8,534 bases of DNA from Bacteroidetes bacterium UBA5543 (GCA_002423665.1 DINJ01000037.1:5319-13852), one strand, 5' to 3'; counted from the stretch's first letter, positions 1-6,703 are shown. Translations and numbers: made by a program. The notes: a model not told the origin generated them from the letters alone.

Positions 1-507
1 ATCTGAAATGAAAAGATATAATGGGTCGTCATAGGTTAATTTCTTGTCTCCATCATAATCATCGGCTGTTGCGGTATAAAATATATGATTGCCTGTGTGG
101 TGTGCATGCAGCCTATAGTTGTCACCGGATTTCAGGTGGTGCTCTCTGATTAATATTTTCTTATGAGACAATAGATGATATGCGTTTGTTTTGCCGTTAA
201 AGAAGATGATATTCCAATAGCTGTCATTGGGAATTTCTTTATAAGATGACCTTGATGAGTATTTTTCCGACTAGTCGGCGGTCAGTAGAAACATTAGTAT
301 TCCTGAACTGTCAATTTCAATAAAATTACTGATCTGAAGATTTATTCTATTCTTCACATCATTCTGAATTTCGGTTGAACCAGTAGCGTTGTTTGCGGCT
401 ACCGTTTCGTTTCGGTGGTTTTGCTGACATGAAACCAGAAATAATGCTACCGATAATGTAAGCAAGTACTTTTTGAAATAAGTACGACTATCCTTCAAAG
501 TTGACAT
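1..507 (-). pseudogene. Lipoprotein gene with in-frame TAG, cut by the window's left edge
   Basis: A start ATG at 505-507 opens a 78-residue frame that ends in TAG at 271-273. The same frame continues without a stop for 90 more codons to position 1. Residues 1-27 form a lipoprotein signal: basic K13/K14, a hydrophobic stretch, then lipobox LVSC with C27, so the product would be lipidated and exported. The part after the TAG reads as real protein: a SYWNIIFFNGK segment, then DDYDGDKKLTYDD, an acidic loop resembling an EF-hand or dockerin calcium loop, then PLYLFISD. This pattern recalls a family of Bacteroidota lipoproteins of unknown function. The post-stop part has no methionine in its 90 codons, so a separate gene is unlikely. 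The ATG overlaps the upstream stop (TAATG), suggesting translational coupling. A nonsense mutation or base error is likeliest; readthrough is possible but unsupported. Confidence 0.75.
267..278. repeat. 12-bp perfect palindrome around the in-frame TAG
   Basis: The bases CCGACTAGTCGG read the same on both strands. The flanking bases do not extend the symmetry. The interrupting TAG codon of the lipoprotein (271-273) lies at its centre. It has no loop, so it is not a good RNA hairpin. It may be a chance result of the substitution that made the stop codon. Confidence 0.6.
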
Positions 508-884
508 TATTCGCTTCCGTTTTGCAGTTTTTCCATAGCCTGTTGCAATGCTTCAGGGTCTTGCATATTCTCCCAGCCTATTATACTTCCAATGTATAAA
601 TAATATGCTATGCATAACAGGGAGAATACCAACCCTATAATAGCACATATACGGCCTGCATTAAGGTTGTTAAGAGAAGATTTGGTGTACATATATGGGT
701 TGGCCTTGTACAGCTTTATGTCTTTTGCGGCCAGTACCAGCGCAATAACAGCCAGTACTGCACCAATACCCCAACAGCAGCATGTAACTATACCGATAAT
801 GCCTAAAATAAGGACTGCAGTAGCATTAGGAAGCGCTACTTGTGGCTGGTTAAAATCCTGTTGTGGTTGGGTATAGTCTGTCAT
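507..884 (-). CDS. CCC-motif small membrane protein
   Basis: This 125-residue protein has a Gln/Pro-rich N-terminus (residues 1-19). A long hydrophobic segment at about 21-52 carries three consecutive cysteines (C35-C37) in the pattern TCCCWGIGAVLA. A basic, Tyr-rich linker follows at about 54-72, a second transmembrane segment lies at about 79-101, and the tail is acidic. It matches what I know as the CCC-motif membrane proteins of Bacteroidota, which resemble DUF4190 proteins. No biochemical function is established for them to my knowledge. The start ATG (882-884) overlaps the DUF2752 stop as ATGA, and its stop overlaps the lipoprotein start as TAATG, so it sits inside a tightly coupled operon. 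The cysteines could bind metal, be acylated or form disulfides; that is speculation. Confidence 0.85.
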   Translation of the reverse strand: MTDYTQPQQDFNQPQVALPNATAVLILGIIGIVTCCCWGIGAVLAVIALVLAAKDIKLYKANPYMYTKSSLNNLNAGRICAIIGLVFSLLCIAYYLYIGSIIGWENMQDPEALQQAMEKLQNGSE

Positions 885-1198
885 ATCAGTTGGTGGTTTA
901 GAATTTTGTAAATATAGTTAGCTGCCATTACTACTATTGTAATAATAAACAATATTTTGAGAATATATGCCCCGCGGCTAAACCTTATAGACAGGTGCAG
1001 TACCAGGAAAATTAAAGTAGCTAATACAAACAGGGTGGGCGGATATATGTGCCAGGATGCAGACAGGTCGCCATGGAGCAAAGCCCATACTGAGCGTTGC
1101 ATGCCGCAACCGGGGCAATCAATAAAAAAGAACTTTTTTGAAGGGCAGGTAAGCATATAGTTTTCTGCCCATGTTGTATCAGCCACTGATAAGAACAT
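881..1198 (-). CDS. DUF2752 domain membrane protein
   Basis: This 105-residue protein carries the signature CPGCGMQRS (C28 to S36) followed by ALLHGDLSASW, which defines DUF2752. Two hydrophobic segments at about 55-72 and 79-100 should span the membrane; the Cys motif precedes them. A further cysteine (C18) lies ten residues before the motif. The function of DUF2752 is unknown. The paired cysteines suggest metal binding or redox chemistry, but nothing in the sequence decides this. Its ATG shares one base with the stop of the HPt gene (TGATG), and its stop overlaps the CCC-motif gene by four bases, so the three are probably co-translated. Confidence 0.88.
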   Translation of the reverse strand: MFLSVADTTWAENYMLTCPSKKFFFIDCPGCGMQRSVWALLHGDLSASWHIYPPTLFVLATLIFLVLHLSIRFSRGAYILKILFIITIVVMAANYIYKILNHQLI

Positions 1199-1581
1199 CA
1201 GATAGCGGCTTTGTTTTTTTCGTATTCGGCCATAAGTATAGGACGGGCATCGTGATATACTTCGGCCATTTGTACTACAATCCCGGCAATTTCAGCCTTC
1301 CCTTCAGTTGTGCGCGCTTCAGCTATATCCCTGCTCATGGTTTCAACCTGCAGCAGGCATTCATACATATCCTTTACTTTAACTATTCCCGCACTGGACT
1401 TTAGCGCGTGGGCCTGCTTGTACATTGCATCATAGTCGATACCCTCATTTGCCAATTGTAGCAGGTTTTCCATACCGCTATCAACCGTACTGAGAAATAT
1501 TTCTAATAATTCATATTTGTATTTCGGGTCTCCTCCCGATAATTCTTCGAGTAAGCTAAAGTCTACAATGTTGCTACCCAT
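1198..1581 (-). CDS. Stand-alone HPt (histidine phosphotransfer) domain protein
   Basis: This 127-residue protein is almost entirely one HPt four-helix domain. The motif QAHALKSSAGIV (residues 56-67) holds the expected phospho-accepting histidine H58, followed by K61 and G65 as in the family pattern HxLKGSxxxxG. An N-terminal helix segment (YELLEIFLSTV) and C-terminal helices complete the fold. Such proteins relay phosphate between a hybrid sensor kinase and a response regulator in the cytoplasm. No kinase or regulator gene lies in the window, so its partners must be elsewhere. It is the first gene of the four-gene minus-strand operon, which ties a phosphorelay component to three envelope proteins. 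ATG at 1579-1581; a -7-like box lies about 45 bases upstream. Confidence 0.92.
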   Translation of the reverse strand: MGSNIVDFSLLEELSGGDPKYKYELLEIFLSTVDSGMENLLQLANEGIDYDAMYKQAHALKSSAGIVKVKDMYECLLQVETMSRDIAEARTTEGKAEIAGIVVQMAEVYHDARPILMAEYEKNKAAI

Positions 1582-1625
1582 CTAATTAAGCTTTGGTAAT
1601 AAGTAAAAAATCATCCTCAGATGAA

Positions 1626-1633
1626 CAAAAATA
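1626..1633 (-). promoter_or_regulatory. Candidate Bacteroidota -7 box for the HPt operon
   Basis: On the minus strand this reads TATTTTTG, an exact fit to the Bacteroidota -7 consensus TAnnTTTG. It lies about 45 bases before the HPt start codon, a sensible leader length. No clear TTTG -33 element is found about 19-20 bases further upstream, so the call rests on the -7 match and position in AT-rich DNA, where such matches also arise by chance. Confidence 0.4.
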
Positions 1634-1666
1634 TAAAAGATGGCACGGTATTTTCGGTATAAAACT

Positions 1667-1731
1667 AAATTATTAAATCACCATTAAATAATAATAATAT
1701 ACATGTTTATTCTGCTGATTTAAAATAATTT
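1667..1731. repeat. AT-rich imperfect inverted repeat
   Basis: The left arm AAATTATTAAATCA (1667-1680) is matched by the inverse complement of the right arm TGATTTAAAATAATTT (1716-1731), apart from a two-base bulge, with 35 bases between. It lies between the two candidate -7 boxes. It might be a regulator site or a cruciform, but long A/T stretches form such repeats easily. Confidence 0.35.
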
Positions 1732-1798
1732 GTATTTTTTTGTCTAAGGATGACGGTAAATCAAGAATTAAAATACAACAATAACATGTAGTATTTGT

Positions 1799-1806
1799 TA
1801 GCTTTG
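1799..1806 (+). promoter_or_regulatory. Candidate Bacteroidota -7 box for the dehydratase gene
   Basis: TAGCTTTG fits the consensus TAnnTTTG exactly. It lies about 100 bases before the ATG at 1906, implying a leader of roughly 90 bases. No TTTG is present at the expected -33 position, so this is a half-supported promoter. Confidence 0.35.
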
Positions 1807-1905
1807 CGTTGGAATAAGGGAGATTAGAAACAGCGTTATATGATATTTGCGGCTGTATATAAACTACTGTAACAGCAACACATATCAAAAGCCTAAACAG
1901 AAAAT

Positions 1906-3843
1906 ATGCAATATAAAATACGCATCCTGCCTCGGTGGTTTATATTTCTCCTTGATTTGGCGTGCATACAGCTCAGTATTTTCTTTTCTTTTATCCTGAG
2001 GTTCAACTTCAATCTTGAAGAGGTAGCACGTTATAATATTTCCTTTATACTTATCGCATCATTGTTGCTGAATGGTATCCTGTTTTACTTGTTGAAGAGT
2101 TATGCAGGAATAATAAGGTACACAAATATTGAGGATACATTCAGGCTGCTGATAGTTAACTCCATAGCAGCGATATTTTACTTCTCTATCAACTTTGTTG
2201 TCAATTTCTTTGCCGGCGATATTAACCTGTTCCCTACCTCGGTAGTCGTTATCAACTTCTTCATTACCAACTTCGTATTGATTACCTACAGGTTGTTGGT
2301 ACGTTATACCTTCAACTACTATAAGGCCACGCAAAGCGAAACTGTAAAAGTGAGGGCAGCGGTATTTGATACCGGAGAGTACGGACTGCAAACAAAAAAG
2401 GTTATCAACAACTTCCCCAGCAGTAATATTAACGTTGTAGCGTTTATAGATGATGTATTAAGCAGAAGCGGGAAGCTTATGGAGAATATCCCTATCTATA
2501 ATACTGATGACAACAGCTTTCAACGCCTGAAGGAAGAAGGTGTTGAGTTGCTGATAATAGCCAACAGGAGTATAAGTAAAGAACAACTGGTGCACCTTGT
2601 AGATACGGGCCTGAAATACGGCATGAAAGTACAGCAAGTGCCACCAATACGCGAGTGGCTGAATGGGCAACTGGGTGCGCAACAGCTGAAAGATATTAAG
2701 ATTGAAGACCTGTTGGAGCGTGAAGTCATTAAGATACACAATGACAAGATTCATTTTGAACTGAAGGGCAAGAGGATATTGGTGACCGGTGCTGCAGGCT
2801 CAATAGGCAGCGAACTGGTGAGGCAGTTAATCAACTATAAACCATCGCTGATTATCCTTTGTGATAAGGCTGAAACTCCGATGCATGACCTGCACCTGGA
2901 GATAATGGAAAATTACAAGCAGGCAAGTGTGAAAACATACCTGGGCGATATAACAGACAGGGTGAGGATGGAACACCTGTTTGAGATATACAATCCTGAG
3001 GTAGTATTCCATGCTGCGGCATATAAGCACGTACCACTGATGGAAGACAACCCATCGATAGCCGTGCTGAATAATGTACAAGGCACCAGGAACCTGGCTG
3101 AACTGGCAGTAGCCAATGAAGTGGAGAAATTCGTGATGGTATCTACCGACAAGGCGGTGAACCCTACTAATATAATGGGTGCTACAAAACGCATTGCAGA
3201 GATATTTACCCAGAGCTACTATAAAGACCTGGTGAAAACAAATGCTGATGCTGTTGAAAAGCGCAAGATTACCAAATTCGTAACTACGCGTTTTGGTAAC
3301 GTATTAGGTTCTAACGGGTCGGTAATACCGAGGTTCAAAAAGCAATTGGATAAAGGCGGCCCTATAACGGTTACCCATCCTGAAATCACACGTTTCTTTA
3401 TGACCATACCCGAAGCTTGTCAATTGGTAATTGAGGCAGGAGTAATGGGACAGGGCAGCGAGATATTTGTATTTGACATGGGCAAGCCGGTGAAGATTGC
3501 AGACCTGGCACGCCGTATCATAAAGCTGGCAGGCAAAGAACCTGATGTTGACATCAAAATAGAATATACAGGCCTGCGCCCTGGTGAGAAGTTGTATGAA
3601 GAGTTGCTGAACGATTCAGAAAACGTAATGCCGACATACCACGATAAGATAATGATAGCCAAGGTGGCCGAGTATGACTTTGAGGTGGTGCGCGAGAAAG
3701 TAGATAAGGTAATAGCCAGCGCCAAACAGCACTATACACTGGAAACAGTTGGCCTGATAAAAGATCTGGTGCCGGAATACATCAGCAACAACTCGGCCTA
3801 CCAGACAACCAACCAGCCGGATAAACGATTGACACAGGAATAG
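1906..3843 (+). CDS. Membrane UDP-HexNAc 4,6-dehydratase (WbpM/PglF/CapD type)
   Basis: The 645 residues match the usual length of the long, membrane-bound family. Several N-terminal transmembrane helices lie at about 10-31, 44-63, 80-102 and 110-131. A first Rossmann-like domain follows (about 147-245), then the catalytic SDR domain from about residue 288. That domain has the NAD motif GAAGSIGSE (295-303) and HAAAYKHVP (369-377). The segment STDKAVNPTNIMGATKR (413-429) gives T414, D415, K416, M424 and K428. As in WbpM and PglF, methionine replaces the usual SDR tyrosine (MxxxK). The expected reaction converts UDP-GlcNAc to the 4-keto-6-deoxy sugar at the inner membrane; exact substrate is inferred. 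It is transcribed alone, convergent with the glycan operon whose aminotransferase could use its product. The ATG has no clear Shine-Dalgarno sequence. Confidence 0.93.
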   Translation: MQYKIRILPRWFIFLLDLACIQLSIFFSFILRFNFNLEEVARYNISFILIASLLLNGILFYLLKSYAGIIRYTNIEDTFRLLIVNSIAAIFYFSINFVVNFFAGDINLFPTSVVVINFFITNFVLITYRLLVRYTFNYYKATQSETVKVRAAVFDTGEYGLQTKKVINNFPSSNINVVAFIDDVLSRSGKLMENIPIYNTDDNSFQRLKEEGVELLIIANRSISKEQLVHLVDTGLKYGMKVQQVPPIREWLNGQLGAQQLKDIKIEDLLEREVIKIHNDKIHFELKGKRILVTGAAGSIGSELVRQLINYKPSLIILCDKAETPMHDLHLEIMENYKQASVKTYLGDITDRVRMEHLFEIYNPEVVFHAAAYKHVPLMEDNPSIAVLNNVQGTRNLAELAVANEVEKFVMVSTDKAVNPTNIMGATKRIAEIFTQSYYKDLVKTNADAVEKRKITKFVTTRFGNVLGSNGSVIPRFKKQLDKGGPITVTHPEITRFFMTIPEACQLVIEAGVMGQGSEIFVFDMGKPVKIADLARRIIKLAGKEPDVDIKIEYTGLRPGEKLYEELLNDSENVMPTYHDKIMIAKVAEYDFEVVREKVDKVIASAKQHYTLETVGLIKDLVPEYISNNSAYQTTNQPDKRLTQE

Positions 3844-3859
3844 AAAAAGAGATTGTCAT

Positions 3860-3893
3860 AAAATAGCCGCACTAACGTGTGGCTATTTTTTTT
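3860..3893 (+). terminator. Intrinsic terminator between convergent genes
   Basis: A 13-bp stem pairs 3860-3872 with 3877-3889 (AAAATAGCCGCAC against GTGTGGCTATTTT, one G-U pair) around the loop TAAC. A run of eight T residues (3886-3893) follows on the plus strand, so it should end the dehydratase transcript. On the minus strand the hairpin is followed only by the four T residues of its own arm, so it is a weaker terminator there. It overlaps the 3' end of the minus-strand sugar transferase, whose stop codon (3872-3874) begins at the last stem base and runs into the loop. Confidence 0.85.
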
Positions 3894-4462
3894 ATAGTTA
3901 GCGCTATAATACGCAGGTAATTAAATAAGGTAGGGGACGAAATAAAGGATTGGTTGAGCCTTATTTTTTCGGGCATTACCTGCTCTATGTAATATTTTTC
4001 AGGGTCAGGCTGTGCTGCCAGCAGGTTGTTCTCGTCAATAAATGTAATGGAGGCTATGTCAGTAATGCCGGGGCGTACATTCAATACTTTGCGTTGCTCA
4101 GCAGTATATAAATCGGTATAGCGTTTTACTTCAGGACGAGGGCCTACAATGCTCATATCGCCGCGCAGTACGTTGAACAACTGCGGCAGTTCATCCAGCT
4201 TATATTTCCTGAGGAAAGAACCGAAGGGGGTAATGCGTGGGTCGTCACCACCGTAAGTGAGCAGGTCTACTTTGTCGGAATTGGCATGCATGGTGCGGAA
4301 CTTATAGAGGTAAAACTCTTTACCGTTCTTGCCCACTCGTTTTTGTTTGTAGAATACGTTGCCTGTTGTATCCATTTTGACACGGATAGCACTGTAGATG
4401 ATAAGCGGACTTAATAATGTCAATCCTGATAAGGAGAACAGGACATCGAGCAGCCTTTTCAT
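3872..4462 (-). CDS. PglC-like small polyprenyl-phosphate phosphoglycosyl transferase
   Basis: This 196-residue bacterial sugar transferase is of the monotopic PGT type and is essentially the catalytic core alone, as in PglC. A hydrophobic N-terminal segment (about 4-27) contains the S18-P19 helix break typical of a re-entrant membrane helix. KFRTM is at 54-58. The catalytic Asp-Glu pair is D90-E91 in LDELPQL, followed by NVLRGDMSIVGPRPE (97-111) and RPGITDIASI (130-139). It should transfer a phosphosugar from a UDP-sugar to polyprenyl phosphate on the cytoplasmic face, the first membrane step of glycan assembly. Its ATG overlaps the aminotransferase stop by four bases (ATGA). It is the last gene of the operon, and its final codons lie within the terminator hairpin. 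The sugar it uses is not decided by sequence; a 4-amino or acetamido 6-deoxy sugar would fit the neighbours. Confidence 0.93.
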   Translation of the reverse strand: MKRLLDVLFSLSGLTLLSPLIIYSAIRVKMDTTGNVFYKQKRVGKNGKEFYLYKFRTMHANSDKVDLLTYGGDDPRITPFGSFLRKYKLDELPQLFNVLRGDMSIVGPRPEVKRYTDLYTAEQRKVLNVRPGITDIASITFIDENNLLAAQPDPEKYYIEQVMPEKIRLNQSFISSPTLFNYLRIIALTIKKIATR

Positions 4463-5676
4463 GAAACAACCTCAATGTACGCTTTTTCTACCTGTTCCTC
4501 AACATAGGCACAATCCGCATCGCTAAGCTGTACATAAATAGGCAATGATATTTCGCAGGCGTAGTTCCTGTAAGTATCGGGGTAATCTTCGAGCTGATAA
4601 CCACGGTCTTTGTACACAGTAAGCAGGGGCAGGGGCAGGAAATGTACATTGACACTCACGCCCGATTCCATTATATTTTCTATGATATTATCACGCTGCT
4701 CTTCGGTAATGTTTTTGATGCGTAACTGGTACAGGTAGTGCGACGAAGCAGTTTCAGCACCATAGCCCGGAGGGATTATCGCCCAGTCTTTATCCTTAAA
4801 GAAATTGGTATAGTGGTCGTACACGCGCCTTCTTTGCGGCAGCATAAAGTCTGGGTACTTTTTGAGCTGCGCCAGACCTATCGATGCACACACATCAGTC
4901 AGATTGGCCTTGATGCCGTCGGTAACTATATCGTACCGCCAGCTTCCGTTTTTCTTTTTTGCAAAAGCGTCCCTGTCCTGCCCGTTCATGGAATTGAGCT
5001 TCATCCATTTGTACACTTCTTCGTTGCTGAATTGCTGCGGCAGGTTCAGGCAGACGATACCACCTTCGGCAGTAGTAACATTCTTCACACTGTGCATAGA
5101 TATAACGGAAATGTCTGCATACTGCACGGCGGGCTTTCCTTTATATATGGCTCCGATAGAATGCGCGGCATCGGCAATTACTACCGGGCGGCCAAACTTC
5201 TTTTGAATATCGTTTGAAGCTTGGAAATTTTTTACCACTTCATCGGCTGCAACCAGCGGGTTGATGACATCATAATCGCATGGCCAGCCGCCAATGTCCA
5301 CACAAAGGATAGCCTTGGTGCGTGGCGTGATGGCTTGTTTTATTTTTTCGGGGTCTATATTGAAGTCGTCCAGCACGTCTACCATTACAGGAGTAGCGCC
5401 TGTATGGATGACACTCAAACCAGTGGCAGCAAAAGTGTAAGCGGGAATAATTACCTCATCGCCGGGGCCTATGCCCAGCCATTTGAAAACCAGTGCAGCC
5501 CCTGATGACCAGGAATTGGTGCACACAGTTTTTTCCAACCCAAACATACTGGCTGTAAGTTCTTCCAGTTCACGCACCCTGGGCCCGGTGGTTATCCATC
5601 CGGTCCTGAGTGTTTCCGTAACAGCCGCTATCACATCTTCGTCAATATATGGCGGCGCAAAATCTATTTTCCGCAT
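4459..5676 (-). CDS. DegT/DnrJ/EryC1/StrS family sugar aminotransferase
   Basis: This 405-residue PLP enzyme has GWITTGPR (26-33), TNSWSSGAAL (53-62, cofactor phosphate region) and GDEVIIPAYTFAAT (72-85). ADAAHS (168-173) has D169 for the pyridine nitrogen. SMHSVKNVTTAEGG (193-206) has K198 as the Schiff-base lysine. The GWITTGP and KN.T.AEGG segments resemble the C4 aminotransferases ArnB and PglE more than C3 enzymes such as WbpE. This favours transfer of an amino group from glutamate to a 4-keto-6-deoxy UDP-sugar, the product expected from the convergent dehydratase; that link is inference. A stretch at about 143-161 (ADEVVKNFQASNDIQKKFG) extends the region before the D169 motif compared with ArnB. 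It starts one base after the oxidoreductase stop (TAAGATG) and overlaps the transferase by four bases. Confidence 0.92.
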   Translation of the reverse strand: MRKIDFAPPYIDEDVIAAVTETLRTGWITTGPRVRELEELTASMFGLEKTVCTNSWSSGAALVFKWLGIGPGDEVIIPAYTFAATGLSVIHTGATPVMVDVLDDFNIDPEKIKQAITPRTKAILCVDIGGWPCDYDVINPLVAADEVVKNFQASNDIQKKFGRPVVIADAAHSIGAIYKGKPAVQYADISVISMHSVKNVTTAEGGIVCLNLPQQFSNEEVYKWMKLNSMNGQDRDAFAKKKNGSWRYDIVTDGIKANLTDVCASIGLAQLKKYPDFMLPQRRRVYDHYTNFFKDKDWAIIPPGYGAETASSHYLYQLRIKNITEEQRDNIIENIMESGVSVNVHFLPLPLLTVYKDRGYQLEDYPDTYRNYACEISLPIYVQLSDADCAYVEEQVEKAYIEVVS

Positions 5677-5677
5677 C

Positions 5678-6700
5678 TTAATTCTTTAGGGCGTATATAC
5701 GTTCTATTATGTCCACCACCTTTTTGCCTTCGAGGGCATTGGTCGTTATTTCCGACCTGCCCTTGAGTACGTCCACAGCATTCTGTATCACAAAATAATG
5801 GTTGGCCTTAGCGCCTGTATATCCCGCTACCTGTTCAACAGGCGAAGATATACTTTCCTTTAATTCATAGTCCTTAATGTGGCAATATTCTATTTTATCC
5901 ATATACTGGCCACCTATTTTCACCGTTCCTTTCTCTGCTATTACTACCATCGTGCTCTCCATATTTCTGTCCCAAACGGAGGTAGAGTAGCTAAGTGAGC
6001 CCAGCCCGCCATGTACAAATCCGAAGCCAACAGAGGCGCTATCTTCAAATTCGATCATTCCCCGGTGATTGTTGTTGGCAAAGCGGGCCGATATATCCTG
6101 CACATCCCCAAACAACCAATACAGCAAATCGACATAATGGCTGAACTGGGTAAATAAAGTCCCCCCGTCCAGATGAGCTGTGCCGTGCCAGGTATTGCCT
6201 GTGTAATAGCGTTCATCCCTGTTCCAGTAGCAATGAACATCTACCATATAAATGGTACCGAGCCTCTCTCCCAATATCATGTTTTTCAGCCATTGCATAG
6301 CCGGGGAGTACCGGTTTTGCATGACGCATAATACATGTTTATTATTGGTTTGTGCGCAAGCGAGTATGTTGTCACACTCAGCTGTGGTCAATGCCATGGG
6401 TTTTTCTACAACCACGTGCATACCGGCATTCATGCTATCGACAGCCTGTGCGGCATGCAGCCCGTTAGGTGTAGCTATACATATAATATCACAGGCTATA
6501 CCTGAGGCAATGAAATCCTGCAACGACGTAAAAAACGGGACGTTGTAACTCGTTGCTTTAGCTTCTACCGATATGTTCTCATCAATAATAGCTACCAGTG
6601 CGGCACCGGGGTGCGCTGCCACCATATCGGCATGGCGGGTGCCTATATGCCCCAACCCCAGTATTGCAAAATGTATTGGCCTGCCTGCTGTCATCCTCAC
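5678..6700 (-). CDS. Gfo/Idh/MocA family NAD(P)-dependent oxidoreductase
   Basis: As drawn it has 340 residues. The N-terminal Rossmann domain has GLGHIG (15-20), ATPNGLH (76-82) and the family's EKP (99-101). The C-terminal domain has CYWNRDERYY (157-166) and GGTLFTQFSHYVD (179-191), with H188 the likely catalytic histidine. Such enzymes oxidise or reduce sugar hydroxyl or keto groups. Relatives of this exact pattern are common in Bacteroidota surface-glycan clusters. WbpB/WlbA, the UDP-GlcNAcA 3-dehydrogenases, belong to the same superfamily but look different around QNRYSPAMQW (128-137), so I do not assign C3 oxidation. The drawn start is GTG (6698-6700); an ATG at 6692-6694 would give 338 residues and is equally credible. 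The gene lies between the methyltransferase and aminotransferase with almost no gap. Confidence 0.9.
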   Translation of the reverse strand: MRMTAGRPIHFAILGLGHIGTRHADMVAAHPGAALVAIIDENISVEAKATSYNVPFFTSLQDFIASGIACDIICIATPNGLHAAQAVDSMNAGMHVVVEKPMALTTAECDNILACAQTNNKHVLCVMQNRYSPAMQWLKNMILGERLGTIYMVDVHCYWNRDERYYTGNTWHGTAHLDGGTLFTQFSHYVDLLYWLFGDVQDISARFANNNHRGMIEFEDSASVGFGFVHGGLGSLSYSTSVWDRNMESTMVVIAEKGTVKIGGQYMDKIEYCHIKDYELKESISSPVEQVAGYTGAKANHYFVIQNAVDVLKGRSEITTNALEGKKVVDIIERIYALKN

Positions 6701-6703
6701 TTA

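Larger units (their letters stand above)
1582..1905. other. Divergent AT-rich intergenic region
   Basis: These 324 bases separate the minus-strand HPt operon from the plus-strand dehydratase. The region is strongly AT-rich, especially 1660-1745. It holds one TAnnTTTG box for each direction, an imperfect inverted repeat, and about 90 bases of predicted leader for the dehydratase. I see no convincing gene, tRNA or terminator in it. Confidence 0.7.

Noticed and set aside
271..273. TAG read as pyrrolysine or reassigned amber codon
   Set aside because: Three other genes in the window end in TAG with proper family-length products, so TAG functions as a stop here.
271..507. A complete 78-residue lipoprotein
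   Set aside because: The same frame stays open for 90 codons after the TAG with convincing protein character, so the short form is a truncation.
610..876. 88-residue plus-strand frame opposite the CCC-motif gene
   Set aside because: It is antisense to a well-supported gene with overlapping start and stop junctions on the other strand, and shows no domain of its own.
1684..1701. AAT/ATA short tandem run as a repeat array
   Set aside because: It is a brief low-complexity stretch in AT-rich DNA with no spaced repeat units; there is no CRISPR-like structure.
1673..1888. 71-residue minus-strand open frame in the divergent intergenic region
   Set aside because: Composition is Tyr/Ile/Asn-rich as expected from AT-rich non-coding DNA, it has no recognisable motif, and it covers the predicted dehydratase leader.
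4738..5217. 159-residue plus-strand frame opposite the aminotransferase
   Set aside because: The aminotransferase has all its family motifs across this stretch; the antisense frame has none and is a by-product of codon composition.
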